Shown here piece by piece: positions 33,753-46,674 of a DNA stretch of 64,000 bases. The number at the start of each line of letters is the position of its first letter. The stretch's first letter is position 1. The notes under the pieces are model-generated. The model was not told the DNA's origin, made no database searches, and worked only from the letters and a program-made list of their open reading frames with translations. Source of the DNA: Puccinia triticina (lineage: Eukaryota; Basidiomycota; Pucciniomycetes; Pucciniales; Pucciniaceae); the NCBI RefSeq assembly GCF_026914185.1, contig NC_070561.1, positions 3,906,001 through 3,970,000 on the forward strand, written 5' to 3'. The translations under genes and the position numbers were made by a program.

Positions 33753-35802
33753 GGGTCAGCCTAAATGCACTCCAAAAAAATCCCAAAAGCACTCCAAAAG
33801 TGAGTGTATGGAGTGTGCACTCCAATGATTGTTGGAGTACAGACTAGAGTACTCCAAGTCAATTGGAGTGCAGAACCGGGGACTCAAGACTCTTTGGAGT
33901 GCACCACAAAGAACTTCAGTGGCCAGGAAATGTAATGAGTGCCCATGAGTCTCACTCCATCGGATTGGAGTGCATTCCCCCAGCACTCCATTCCTGATGT
34001 TTCTCCTCCTCAAAAGGGGAGTGCAGTACTGTGCACTCCAGCCAGAGCTGGAGTGCCTACAACTTCAACTGGGCTATGTACAAACAAACCCCACTTGATC
34101 CTCCTGATATCCATGACCCGTACAGACCGGCATTGAGCGGATTAACATCTCCTCTCAATGACCAGTCTGTACCGGACCGCCGGTCATTGAGGGAAATCAC
34201 AGAAATCACACCTCTTGATGACCGGTCTGTGCCGGTCATCAAGGGGAGTAACATCTCCTCTCGATGACCGGTCTGTGCCGGTCACCGAGGGGACTCACAC
34301 CTCTCGATGACCGGCGCGGACCGGTCACACCTCCCGATGACCGGCACAGACCGGTCATCGAGGGGACTCACACCTTGATAATCGGTCACACCGGTCATCG
34401 AGGCTAATAACACCTCCTCTCGATGACTGGTCATCACCGGTCATTGAGGTGAGTCACATCTCTCAATGACCGGTCAGACCGGTCATTGAGGGTAATAACA
34501 CCTCTCGATGACCGGTGATGACCGGTCATCGAGGTGAGTCACATCCCTCGATGACCGGTCAGACCGGTCATCGAGGGGAATAACACCTCCTCTGGATGAC
34601 CGGTGTGTACCAGTCATCGAGGGGAGGCGCTACTCTCAATGACCGGTCGGTCTGACCGGTCATTGAGGGGAGGTGCTGCTCCCCTCGGTGACCGGCACAG
34701 ACCGGTCATCGAAGGGACTCACACCTCTCGATGCTCCCGATGACCGGTCGGTCATCGAGAGGGCTCACACCGCTCACGCCACTCGATGACCGGTCAGACC
34801 GGTCATCGAGGGTAATAACACTTGATGACCGGTGATTACCGGTCATCGAGGTGAGTCACATCTCTCGATGACCGGTCTGTGCCGGTCATCGAGGGGAGTA
34901 ACATCTCCTCTTGATGACCGGTCAGACCGACCGGTCATTGAGAGTAGCGCCTCCCCTTGATGACTGGTACACACCGGTCATCCAGAGGAGGTGTTATTCC
35001 CCTCGATGACCGGTCTGACCGGTCATCGAGGGATGTGACTCACCTCGATGAACGGAGATGACCGGTCATCAAGAGGTGTGAGTCCCCTCCATGACCGGTC
35101 TGACCGATTATCGAGAGGTGTGAGTCCTCTCGATGACCGGTGGTGACCGGTCATCGAGAGGTGTGAGTCCTCTCGATGACCGGTGGTGACCGGTCATCGA
35201 GAGGTGTGAGTCCTCTCAATGACCGGACTGTGCCCGTCATCGGGAGGTGTGACTGATGACCGGTCCGCGCCGGTCATCGAGAGGTGGGAGTCCCTTCGAT
35301 GACCGGTAAAGACCGGTCATCGAGAGTAGCACCTCCCCTTGTTGACCGGTACACACCGGTCATCGAGAGGTGTGACTGATGACCGGTCCGCGCCGGTCAT
35401 CGAGAGGTATGAGTCCTCTGGATGACCGGTCGTGTGAGTCCCCTCATCGAGAGGTGTGATTGCTGTGGGCACTCCAAAGAAAAGGAGACTTGGAGTGCAC
35501 CCCAATGCACTCCATTTGGTATTTGCTAGCTGGAGTGCAAAGCCAAAATCCTTCACTGAAAAGGTGGAGTGCTTGGGCTTGCACTCCATTTTTTTTGGAG
35601 TGCATCTAGCTGCACTCCCCTATTTTGGTCAATTTTGGATTACCCAGTTGTGTACTCCAAGAAACATGGAGTGCCCATCTGGGGACTCCATGTTTTGGGA
35701 GTACAAAATCAAGGCACTCCAACTTTTTTGGAGTGCTGGCCCCCTAAAGCCAAAAATGTGGAGTGCATGAAGTAAAAGTTTGGAGTGCATTTAGGCTGAC
35801 CC
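33753..35802. mobile_element. hAT-type MITE, 2,050 bp, 8-bp target duplication
   Basis: Inverted termini start GGGTCAGCCTAAATGCACTC (24 bp matching). TAAAAAAT flanks both sides exactly (33745-33752 and 35803-35810). Subterminal regions carry many TGGAGTGC/GCACTCCA motifs, the kind of subterminal array hAT transposases bind. The core 34080-35460 is a palindromic satellite. It is inserted in the hAT transposase gene. Confidence 0.93.
34080..35460. repeat. Palindromic TGACCGG/CCGGTCA satellite (MITE core)
   Basis: Dozens of hairpin units in which CTCGATGACCGGT and ACCGGTCATCGAG face each other over 0-10 bp. Units are joined by spacers such as GGAGTAACACCTCC or GTGAGTCACA. Unit lengths vary, unlike the 28-bp satellite. 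Confidence 0.92.
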
Positions 35803-35810
35803 TAAAAAAT

Positions 35811-36310
35811 CAGCTTATTGAAAAAAGTCATATATACGTTTTTTGTAATTTTTTATCTTACTTCCAACTCCTCGTTCAATTCTCTAATCATCAACCATTC
35901 TTTATTTGAGAACTGAATTTCCTTAAAGTGACCAAACTTTTTGCAATTTTCTTTACGACTTGATTTGGAAATTTGATCTTGATATTTAACATACTCATCA
36001 TGGAGCATTGCATTGATAACCTACAGTCAAGTCTATCAGTGATAAATTTTAATTTTAATGCTAATTGAAGCGCAAATACTTACTTCTCTTGCGTCATAGG
36101 CACGCTGTTGGCTTTGATATTTTATGTTCCAGCGGATTCCGTAGCCTGCAATCAGACCCTTCAAGTTTTTCCCTGCTGCACGACGGTCAAATTCCTGTCT
36201 CCATACACACGATCCAGTTATCTTTTTTACTACAAAGTCCAACTGTTTTTATAGTTCAGTCAGCACACAAAAATTGAAGAAAAATAGAAGAGAGAAGACT
36301 GTAAACCTAC
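35811..36310 (-). other. hAT exon/intron segment
   Basis: Part of the hAT gene to the right of the MITE. ...LDFVVKKITGSCVWRQEF and ...GIRWNIKYQSQQRAYDARE are readable, with AT-rich intron-like DNA on both sides. Confidence 0.5.
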
Positions 36311-38165
36311 TGCTTTAGTCAAATCATGCAACTCATTAGACTCGTTCCTGTTTGTAGCAGATTTACTCTTATTTCCAGCCTTCCTATTTCTTCTATTGTT
36401 ATCTTCTCTCTCAACTGGTTCAGAATACTCATCATCCTCTACCACGTCATCGTCTTCTACCACATCATCCTCATCCTCGTTATAAATATTGCTATTGGTA
36501 TCGTCACCAGCATCGCTTTCCTCTACCAATCCATCTGCAGCATCTTCATCCTCCTCTTCCAAGATTTGTTCCAGCTTGTCCGAGTAGGGGAAAGCGCCAA
36601 GAAAAGATTTCTTGATCTTTGGTGGTGATGGGGCTTCAAGACCTAATTCGTTCAAACCAGCATTAACAACCAAAGCTATCTTGTGACAAAAGCACTTGAT
36701 GTGCATCGTATTGTAGTCCCATTCGATTTTGTCGGTTCCTTCAAGGAGACGCAATTGGGAGTGCATTGTTGAAGCCATTGTACCTTTGTTTGAGCCTGAA
36801 TCTGTAGTCTGGCATAACATGTATTTACAAGAAACCCAATTAGATTTTGGATCTTTTATTGTATAAATATTATCAAGAGCAAAAAAAAAAACTTATCTTT
36901 CCCTGAAGTTGATGCTTCTTCAAAACATTGATAACTGGCTCGGCCAACAAGCTCCCTCGGTGGTGACAAGCAACAAGTTTGAGACTCAGATGGAGGACAT
37001 TGTAGTTCCAATTGTTATCAATAAAAGAAACCGAAGCGCCAATGAATCCAAAACGGTTCCCTTTGGTTGTCCACACATCGTGTATAAGATTGAACTTGCT
37101 GTCGGTATCCTGATGATTGATCATTTCAACCAAATTAGTCAGTAATTTTCTCAAAAACAATCAAATTAGAGTACACACTTTTACGCGTTTGATCATTGCA
37201 GCTTGTAAGTCCAAGTACACCGTTCTAGCCGAATCAGCTGCCCATCTTCGCTTAAACAGGTTGGCACCAGCTTGACAGTAGTGAAACGCCGCTCGCAGAT
37301 AAGCGTCCTCAACTTGAGTCCAAGGGATTGCTTGACGTAACAAACACAGAGTTAAGATCTGGTTGAGTACAACGTTGTTGAATTTTTCAACTGGGGCAAA
37401 ATGGTGAGTGATCGTTCCAGGTTTTCCACCAGCCTTTTTCAGTCTGTCTTCTTCAAGAGTGGTCGGAGGGAGCTTGGCACCAGCAGCAATAGCATCACGA
37501 CGTTTTGGGCATCCTTCTGAAACTCTTCCACCCTGACAAGACCCATCACAATGCGCACAAAGATTTGAAAAACTGCTTTGAGAGACTCGTACTTCTTTGC
37601 TACACCACCTACAGCTGTATGTCTGTGGTGGTTTATCAGAAGGCTTCAAAGAAAAACCCAGATGATGAGTTATTGTGTTATTAATAATAATATTTTTTTT
37701 CTTAAGACTTACATCATCCTTGCGACGAAATGGCTCAGAAAAAAAATCTCTGGCATTGTCAAACTTGGGGTTGCGTCTTTTCCGTTTTGGTTGTGCCTTC
37801 AAATTTTCTTCATCAGAGTCTTGGATATAGTCAGTAGCCTGGGAAGATTGTGCTTCGGAGTTTCTGGGAGTTCTTTGAGAGCGACTTGAGGCGGTTGGTT
37901 TCTTCCCTTTTTGTTTCGTGGCAATGGGTGTGTCTTGGGATATTGATTCTGAATCCAACTCTGAGGGTGCCTTTCGTTTTCTGGGTTGAGTTGTACTTGA
38001 AGTTCTATCCGACAAAAGGGGCTGGGTAATTGAACGACGCGAATCTGGTGAAGGGTTAATCATTCCAGGTCTTTTGATAGGGGTGGTGACTCTTGAGGAT
38101 CGACGAAATTGGCCCTCAGACGCATCGCTTGTGTACCCAGCTTGTTGGGTAGATTGACTTGACAT

Positions 38166-38843
38166 GAATTTATTGAACTGATTGATTGTTTTGCTTTGTC
38201 GGAAGGAAAGTCTGGAAGAGGAAAAAGTAGCAGGAGTTGACTTTGTTTGTTGTGTAGAATGGTATGTAACGGACAGAAAGCAACTCGCGAGTTTGGGAAA
38301 ACAAAATGCCAGAGGAATCTGCACAGCTATGAATTACCCATAGTTTTTGCGGGAAATAAAATTAATATCTGTGACCCACACCAGAAAATATAGTCTGATA
38401 TGAAGGCTCAAATTCACCTCACAGAAATGTATATTTTGCTGAAAACAACTTCTTACTTATAATTTATTCAATTCCACATGGGAACCCCTTTCATTAGTCT
38501 ATTTCTAGCCCATTAATATTGAATCTTGTTTAGAATTATTGTAAAAATTATGTGGTGATTGGAATAATTTTCAATGAGTCAATGAACAGTATGAACCATC
38601 ATATTAAACTATGCTATGAAAATCACTTCCATTAAAATCATTCCATTCCATGGGATATTTGCCAAAAAAAATGGCATACTCTAGGACTCAGGAGTTGATC
38701 AGTTGTAAGTTGGATTGAAAAACCTGGGTTCACTCTTGAACCATATTGATTCAAATCAAGAGATAAAATTCCTGATTCTTTCAAGTATCATGATGCTAAT
38801 GTTGGCTTTCCTAGCTTATTTTAGCCTATCATGATTCTATGTT
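38166..38843. other. AT-rich spacer
   Basis: Upstream of the hAT gene. No coding, repeat or element end recognised. Confidence 0.5.
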
Positions 38844-38849
38844 AAGGAT

Positions 38850-39609
38850 ACGGACTTACTTCGCGCACTGCGAAAAGCTCTTCGCGCACTGTGCAGTGCG
38901 CGAAGTTTGCAAACACTTCGCGCACTGCGCGTGAAGGGCGCAACTTTTTCAAATTCTTTTTTGACCAATCAATAGAAAAGCTTGTTATTGTCCTCTGTGA
39001 ATTTATTTGGAGTTTTTTGAAGCTTCCTTGTATGCTTAAAAATCCCACCAATAAAAAAAACAAGTACAGCCATTTGGGGACCTGGAATTCATATTCCCAC
39101 CAGTCAAAAAATCCAAATAATTTAGTGAATAATGATACATATGAATTCAAACTTTTTAGAATTTTTTGGCCACTTTGTGCAAGAATAAGGCTTTCAAAAA
39201 TTAGGAAAGTTCACCACTTACTGGCGCATTTTGGCATATCTTGAGAAACAGTTACTGGTTTTTGAAAGCCTTGTCCTTGTACAAAGTGGCCAAAAAGTTC
39301 TAAAACTTTTAAATACATGTTTAATATGATTCAATAAACTAATTGGATTTTTTGGCCTGTGGGAATATGAATTCCAGGTCCCCAAATGGCTGTACTTGTT
39401 TTTTTTATTGGTGGGATTTTTAAGCATACAAGGAAGCTTCAAAAAACTCCAAATAAATTCACAGAGGACAATAATAAGCTTTTCTATTGATTGGTCAAAA
39501 AAGAATTTGAAAAAGTTGCGCCCTTCACGCGCAGTGCGCGAAGTGTTTGCAAACTTCGCGCACTGCACAGTGCGCGAAGAGCTTTTCGCAGTGCGCGAAG
39601 TAAGTCCGT
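38850..39609. mobile_element. Foldback element, 760 bp, nearly all palindrome
   Basis: Starts ACGGACTTACTTCGCGCACT and ends with its complement. The two arms, each about 360 bp, are near-identical inverted copies with a small unpaired centre near 39240. AAGGAT flanks both sides (38844-38849, 39610-39615). Ends contain clustered TTCGCGCACTGCGC motifs. Confidence 0.92.
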
Positions 39610-39615
39610 AAGGAT

Positions 39616-40075
39616 ATTTTGAAAGTAAATTTTCTTTTGAAACTTTTTCAATTTTAAGATTCCATGCACATTCATTTGAGAAATAAAACTTCTGGGAGTT
39701 AATAATTAATTTCTTAGCTCATGCATATGTTACTATTGATTGACTTAAAATGGTCTTCTGAATTCATGTTCTTATTTATATGAATAGAAACTACAATGTA
39801 TTAACATTCATTTTAATATTTCTGAGTTTCACTATGCTGTATTCAGTCAATTCAGATCAATTGAAGTCACTCATCCCGTTTGTTTGATTGTATATCTTTG
39901 GTAATCATGGGGTTTAAAATTTTATTACTTAGATGGCAATTTTTATGCTAATAGAGTTCATGGCTGCTTTCCCGCACATTCTCATTTTTATACTATTTCA
40001 TTCCAACTCAGAAAACCTCTAAAATCAAGTTGCTTTCTCATAACTCACCCTTTTGATGAATTCTTGGTCTGTGCC
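39616..40075. other. AT-rich spacer
   Basis: No coding or repeat structure seen. Confidence 0.5.
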
Positions 40076-40860
40076 AGAAATTTAGGAGAACACCACCTCC
40101 TCTTGATGACTGGCACAACAGACCGGTCATCGAGATGAAATCTCCTCTTCATCAAGATGAAATCTCCTCTTCATCGAGATGAAATCCGGTCATCGAGATG
40201 AAATCTCCTCTCAATGACCAGCATCAAGACCAGTCATTGAGAGGACATCTCATCTCTATGACCGGCATGACACACTGGTCATCAATAAGACATCTCATCT
40301 TGATTACCGGCATAAAACACCGGTCATCAAGAGAACATCTCATCTCAATGAGTGGCACAGACCAAATATTGAGGGGAATACCACCTCCCTGTTGTGGCGG
40401 GACTATGGGTTTACAAGCTGTCACATATTTCTCAACATTACATACTACAAACACATACTATATACATATAGTTATTTGCATAGTTCTAGCATTTTCTTAT
40501 GTATATTCTCTCACCAACCCAATTACATGTACATAGGCCCAATAAATACCTTACACCATGACAATATCAGTTTCCCAGTTCCGGTACAACACTCCCCCCA
40601 ATTTCCAGTGTTGAAGGGAGTGGTTTGAAACTCCCTTTAATGAACAGCAGACTGGTTTTTGAGGGGAGTTGTTAATCCCCTCAATTACTGGCAGATTGGT
40701 TGTTGAGGGGAGGTGTTATCCCCCCCAATAACCTGTCTGTGTCGGTCATCCAGGGGGGGGGGGGTGTTCCCCTCAATGACCGGTGGGTCATCAAGAGGCA
40801 ATTGAGGGTTCCAATTACTGGCACACCGTTCATTGAGAGAATAAAGGGAGGGGAGGATTC
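40076..40860. repeat. Diverged copies of the TGACCGG palindromic satellite
   Basis: Degenerate units at about 40090-40400 and 40620-40815 flank non-repetitive DNA (40405-40565). No inverted termini could be assigned, so this may be an old, eroded satellite-bearing element. Confidence 0.7.
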
Positions 40861-42100
40861 CATGCTGGGCGGTGTGGTGATCCAGATCTGTTGTGTGCAA
40901 CAAAACTGCCAAAACCTCAACCTAAAGCCTAAAATACTTATATATGCTAGAATATTATTACAGAAATAGACTCTACGTACAAATTTAATCCTAGTCACTC
41001 ACTTCAACTACCCAGCTAGCTCTGTTAGTTTAGAAGGTATTTACAATTATAGGTTTAGCACGGGCCATATCTAGGTAGAAATTCATACAAATAATAAAAG
41101 CATTTATATATATAAGAGCATAGTTATATTTACTAGTTAGGAAGGACTCCACTATTAGATACAGATCACCTCACGCAACCTTTACGTTGGTAACTGCAGC
41201 AACTAGGCCTCCACTCGACAACTCAACGGATTCACGCGGACCTTACATCAATGTATGCAGTCAGAACACCTCCACTTGGCAGTGCAACCAACCTAGGCCG
41301 CCCTTGTGTTAAAAAGTACAAAGAGCACATTTTCATGTGGAACACAGTTCAAGTTATGCACCCCTTGCAGAAGGCAGTGCAATCCACAGGGTCACCATCA
41401 GCAGAAATGCCTCAAGTGCAGCCCTCACCAGCAAAAATAACTCAGAAAAGAATATATAAGGAGGCCTTTCTCCCACTATTTCACAATCATCACCCAGGCA
41501 CCCCAGCTCAGTGGTCAATAGTCATCACGGAGACACTCCAGCTCAGTAGTCATCAGAAGTCAGCATAGAGATCTCATATCACACTCCACCATCACTTCCG
41601 TCTGAAAAAACCATAAAAACCAACAAAACAGGTTCTCACTTGATTATATTCTTCACCCATCTTGCCATATAGAGGTTGTATAAGCATCTTGTACTTGATA
41701 AAAAACTGATCTAGGTCTGATAGAGACTACTACATACAAGTTTTCTCCGTCATAAAGTCACACCACAACAATAAATAATTTTTTTGTCAGAATTCTGTGT
41801 AGTATAATAGAGGGTCAGGTCTTTCAAACCACCTGTAACAGTAGTATTACTTAGCTGGAATATCATATTGTTATTTCCCCCTCAAAGGACTGCCAACCCA
41901 TCCCAAAAGGAGTTCTCACAGCGGGAAGAGCCACTAGTCTACCCACCCTTTTTTTTTCTGCACCGGCACCCACCAAAAGGTACTAGGACACAGGCACGGG
42001 TACCCAAAAATTGGTACCAGAGGCCATCTATAGATCATTTGTGGATTAGTTCCAGAATTTTTCATTCCTTCTTGCACTAATTTTATCAAAGGTATCCAGC
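40861..42100 (+). mobile_element. Possible LTR-like or promoter-bearing retroelement remnant
   Basis: A TATA-like AATATATAAGGAGGCC at 41451 is followed by a pyrimidine-rich leader, the same arrangement seen on the minus strand at about 16973 and 53840. There is no coding region, and ends and target duplications were not found. Confidence 0.3.
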
Positions 42101-42405
42101 ACAGTTACAGAAAAAGGGTACAGTATGGTGCTCTCTGGAGAGTGCATCTAAATATCCCCTGGGGTAGCCGCGCTAGATTCCTGGCAGCAACGCTGGGTAG
42201 TTATGTTATGTTGCGTTATCCACACTATTTGTGTAACGTAACTACCTGCATTATGAACCGCACCCCATTACGTTACAAGTAACGGGACATTTGAGTGGCA
42301 TATGGTTAGCGTAACGGGCCTTTTTGCGAAGCCTTTACACTACATTATTGCTTGGATAACGCAATAACAAGCCCTCAAGGGCTGTTTTGCCACTGAAATT
42401 GGCTT
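42101..42405. mobile_element. Eroded MITE fragments
   Basis: 42096-42165 resembles the right end of the element at 52595-54880 (CCAGCACAGTTA...CTCCCTGG-like). From about 42190, GGTAGTTATGTTATGTTGCG starts a partial copy of the MITE family at 42414, into which that copy inserted. Confidence 0.5.
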
Positions 42406-42413
42406 GTTATCTG

Positions 42414-43574
42414 CAACAAAGAGTAGTTATGTTACGTTGCGTTATCCGCGCAATTTTGGTAATGTAACTACCCACGTTATCCGGGCCCCCCGTTACTTTA
42501 CTAGTAACGGGGTTATTTCAGGCCCCACGCTGTGGTGGCCCATTTGGTTGACCGCTAGTCAGAAGCATTCTTGCCGCTGCTGCCAGCAAGATCAGCAAGT
42601 ATCAGATTCATTCTCACCCTTCAAGATTTTCAAGATTCAAGACTTCAATCATCAAGACCTCAAGATCCTCAGCCTCTCAAGCTCTCATTTTATTCCTCCC
42701 AATCCTTCTCATCCTCTTCCCCAGTTTCATTTCCCCCTCTGGTCCACTCCCTTCAAATTCTTGGTCCCAACACAGCATGTGCTGTGGGTTTGTCTTTTGT
42801 TTTGTCTGTGGTTTTGATTCTTCTTCTCCCTTTCTTCTCTTTCCATTGGTGGTTGATTGTTTTGTGTATGTTTCTGCCTCATCTCTTTGGTTTCTCCTTT
42901 TTGTCTTGTGTTTTTGTTTTCTTTTCTTTTCTCCCTGTTGTCTGTTGTGTTGTGTGCGCGCATGGCGCGCAAGGAGATGATGAAATGTATGTGACAGGTT
43001 GCCTCCCTGAGTCCAAGTTCGCCGAACTTGGAGGATGGGAGAGGCATGGCATTCTGATCCAAGAAATAAGGCCATCACTTTTTCCGAATCATCATCAAGA
43101 GTCCCTTCCAAGAGTCCACCGCCTCCCATCAAGAATCCTTTCCTAGATCCTTTCCCAGCAAACCAAACCGCCGCCGAGGATCCGAACCCCGGCGAAACGA
43201 CTCGAAACCCATCCCCCCCAGCTATCACCTCGAATCCCTACGACTCTTTTCCGGACCGATCCGTGAGGGCAGTCACCCCGACACCTTTTCCCCTCCCAGC
43301 GCTGCCGCCGGCCTAGCACCGAGCGGAGCTCCATAACGCGTAACGGTTATTGCTTTATCCAGGGGATAACGCAATAACGGACCATTTAAGGCTTTTTTAG
43401 CCTCATTTTTTGCCCGCTCTCAAGGGCTCCGCGCGGCCGGATAACCCAACAAGCATAAAAAAAATGGCTTAATTTGGTGCATAACGTAATTGCACCGCCA
43501 TTACGCATAACGTGTAGATAAAATGTTACGTTACCGTTACCTATGTGTTACGCGTAGGGTCACTACCCTTTGTT
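42414..43574. mobile_element. hAT-like MITE, 1,161 bp, carrying unrelated internal DNA
   Basis: Termini CAACAAAG and CTTTGTT; the left end continues AGTAGTTATGTTACG and the right end has the matching GTCACTACC. GTTATCTG flanks both sides (42406-42413 and 43575-43582). Only the outer 130-250 bp match the smaller relative at 45886-46265. The interior 42540-43316 is different: T/C-rich leader-like DNA followed by a Pro/Ser-rich open stretch (SRVPSKSPPPPIKNPF). Confidence 0.85.
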
Positions 43575-43582
43575 GTTATCTG

Positions 43583-45877
43583 GCGCGCCTCTGGCCCCAA
43601 TAATGTAGCAAGCAGAAAAAAGTGAGTCAAGCCATGACGCAATAAAATAACACACCACCTTTGTGGTGCTCCATTCCAAGCCATAAGTAGTATTTTATTA
43701 TCTTCTCTTTACATATATTCATCATTACACTGCCTATTAACCCATAATACTTCACAAATACTTCATTATTATTGCATATTCAGATTCTACGCCTCATTTC
43801 ACTTTTAGTCACTCATTCATAGTACCCCTTTATCTTCACAATGATTCAATAGTTATAGAGGATATAAGATTTACAGAAAACCCTACAGTCTTCATTAGTT
43901 ACAGCACTCATTTCATTGATAACTCACTTCAATAATTACAGTAAATTCCTCTTACAGATATTTTCTCACATATTAAACCCTTTACATACATTGCTCATTA
44001 TGTACTATGCCTATTGTACACATTACATCATTGGATCTGTGCTTATCATTTTCAGTAGTGCTCATCATTAGAAGTTGTTACTATGTTCACATCCCCATCC
44101 CCATTTGTACAATCTTTCTTCCCATAACCAGAATTCCTCTTGACTGCTCATCTTTCATCTTAACATAAGAACTGTCCTTCCCCCCCACTTGGAAAATTAT
44201 GCAGAGATTATTATACAGAAATTAGAGTAGAAATTCTTCATCACCCATTGCTTATTGAAATCATTGCTATTGCTCCTGAACCCATTGCTATTGAACATTG
44301 CCCATTTCCCCCTCTGAAATCACAATTGCTATTGAATCATTGCCATTGCTTCCCCTCTTCAATTACTTCCCCAACCCTCTCATCATCAGTAGCCAGACAG
44401 TAGTTAAGCGTGTAGTACTAGTTTCTAAGATCAAGTAGAAATCAACCACACCTTTTCTTCTTTTTCTTAGTGTTCCTCTCATCCTCTCAGCATTAGTCAG
44501 GAAGGCAGCCTCACCAGCATCCTTGCATAGCTTACATTAGTACTAGTGTTGCTATCCATCTCCCTTCCAAGCTCTATTCCCCCCTTTGAGTAGTTCCACA
44601 CCATTAAAATTCCAAGTAAGTGTAACAATAACAGCTTAAAAACTGTTATGTTACCGTTATCAGTAATGCAAATACCCACCACTGCTGGCAGGTGGCTGCA
44701 GGATTGGGTCTGTATTCCTACAAGTACCACAGGTAAGTTTGGACCTGTCTGGGAATGGAAGCTCAGAGGTGAAGGGTTCAGGAACAATGTTGTCGATGTA
44801 ATGAACATGTGAGCCTGAGTCTCTTATGTGACTATAGGACACAAGAAAAATGCGGGGAATCTGGTTGGATTTCTTGGGATAAAGAAATACAAACAGCGAG
44901 AGAGAAAGAAAGAGAGAACAAGAGTAGATCAGGCCTAGACTTTAAGTCTTTATTAATTGATCTGGGCTATTCTTGACCTGGAAAAGTTGAATGCCAGCTG
45001 TGCCAGGCCAAAAAAAGTGCAACAGTCTCCACTCACAACAAGGAAACATTGGTGGGATTCAGAAGTAGGGTTACTACTCTGCTCTGATTTTATAGGTCTT
45101 AATCAGAGACAACCTTTTGATCTTTGATGATTGAAAGAGTTGAAGAAAAGAAGAAACAATCAAGAGCAACAGAGTTTCACTCTGGATAAGCAAGGTTCAA
45201 TTAAAAAGTTTACTTACTGTCAATATCCTAGGCGCCTGTGACAGTAGGTATACTGGGAGCGTGGTAATCTCTTTGGTGGTGATCCTGGGTTATCTGGGGT
45301 GTGGTTCTGTTGTGCTGAAGTCTGTAGATCCTCCTCAGGCAAGGGGGATCCTGACTTCTTCACAGTTTGCTTATGTAATTACATATTTACATGTGGTTTT
45401 GGCGCGCCTGGTAGCGCTGACACGTCACAACTGCGCATGCGCGCCACAACTCAAGAACTCAGGGAAGGAGTAGAGTTACAAAGAATTGGTAAGTTGTAAC
45501 TAGGGTTAAAATTGCATAAGGAAACAGAATATGAAGTCAAAACAAGGATATCTCTCAAGATGGAAAAGATATGAAGTAATTCATATGTAAAAAGTAGAAA
45601 AAGGCAGACTTTAGGTCAGCTGTGTTGACTCTAAGGCTGACAGGATAAGAGGATAGGTTTCAGGGTCTTTTTTGACAATGGTCATTCTGATGTGGGTTAC
45701 AAATATAGTGGATGAGGGAAAGGGTGAGCTGGTGGCTGGTGTGACTGGCTGAGGAGAGGATAGCTTTATATGGTTGGGTGGTGCAAGTTGGGCAGCTTGA
45801 TGATGAGGGCAGGGTGACTGGGTTGGGTGGAGAGAAGAAAGGAGTGATGAGAGAGGTAAAGGAATTAGAAGTCAACG
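43583..45877. other. AT-rich region, probably old retroelement debris
   Basis: No gene recognised. At about 44640-44690 a sequence like the CAACAAAG MITE end (GTTACCGTTATCAGTAATGC) is present. A minus-strand CATATAAAGC lies near 45765. The rest is low-complexity AT-rich DNA. Confidence 0.4.
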
Positions 45878-45885
45878 GCCGGTGC

Positions 45886-46265
45886 CAACAAAGGGTAGTT
45901 ATGTTATGTTGTGTTATCCACGCAATTTTGGTAACATAACTACCCCCGCTATCTGGGGCTCATTTCAGGCCCCGCGCGTAACGTAAAGGGACTCAAAAAT
46001 GAGGCCCGTTATTGTGTTATCCCCTGGATAATGCAACAAAAACCATTTAAGGCTTTTTTAGCCTCATTTTTTGCTTGTTCTGGCTCCGTGCGCCCGGATA
46101 ACGTAACAAGCATAAAAAAACGGCTTCATGTGGTGCAATAACATAATTTCACCGCGGTTACGCGTAACACGTAGATAACGACAAAAATTCCAGTAAGGTA
46201 CCGTTATCTACGCGTTACAGTAGTGTATTATCTATGCATTACCCGTAGTGTAAATACCCTTTGTT
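45886..46265. mobile_element. hAT-like MITE, 380 bp
   Basis: Same termini as the 42414 element (CAACAAAGGGTAGTTATG and ...ACCCTTTGTT). Flanks GCCGGTGC (45878-45885) and GGCGGTGC (46266-46273) form an 8-bp duplication with one mismatch. Non-coding. Confidence 0.82.
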
Positions 46266-46273
46266 GGCGGTGC

Positions 46274-46666
46274 TGGGAGTGTGTCAATAATATGCATGTA
46301 TACAGTTAAGTTTGGTGTGAAAGGAAGATTACGCAACAGAGATAATGCCATGTGATATTGAAGAATGTGAGAGTTAAGTTTTGAATGTGCAAAGGTTATA
46401 TTGAGTCAGGACCAGATTGGAACTTCAAGCAAAACTGTGGAGGTAAGATGGTGCCATTGAAGGGTGATGAGTGTGCATATTGGGGGCAGAAGGTGTGTTT
46501 TAGAGACTTGGAAAAACAACTCCCAAAAATTGGGAAAACAACTCCCATATGTTGCCTGGAACAAATAGCAACCGGGTCCGGACGTCAAACTAGCCCCCTG
46601 TTTGGGCCACAGGTTTTTTTGGGAGTCTCCTTAAACAGATTATTTTTTGGGAGTTGTTGCAACTAA
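46274..46666. other. Spacer with ACTCCCAAA-type motifs
   Basis: No gene. AACTCCCA/TGGGAGTT motifs at 46520-46665 resemble the ends of the adjacent palindromic element and may be an older relative. Confidence 0.4.
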
Positions 46667-46674
46667 TTAGTTAT

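Larger units (their letters stand above)
32900..38165 (-). pseudogene. hAT-family transposase, split by a MITE
   Basis: Start chosen at MSSQSTQQAGYTSDASEG (38165). The N-terminus is basic; intron 37644-37712 is GT-AG. A BED-like zinc finger follows (TYSCRWCSKEV...CAHCDGSC). The hAT core shows LIHDVWTTKGNRFGF, TTDSGSNKG, HIKCFCHKIALVVNAGL, a long acidic insert and GIRWNIKYQSQQRAYD. The C-terminal dimerisation domain reads LASLAKDYLACSASSCAAER and GRGSLIPRTIERCV, with the stop at 32900. A 2,050-bp MITE (33753-35802) interrupts it, and the splice near 37150 does not restore frame cleanly. hAT enzymes move DNA by cut-and-paste and leave 8-bp target duplications. Confidence 0.85.

Noticed and set aside
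38842..39611. Pairs of about 100-117 codon frames at both ends of the 760-bp foldback
   Set aside because: The same peptides appear on opposite strands because the arms are inverted copies.
42677..43228. 183-codon minus frame inside the CAACAAAG MITE
   Set aside because: It is the complement of a T/C-rich leader, highly charged and low complexity; the plus strand offers a more natural reading.
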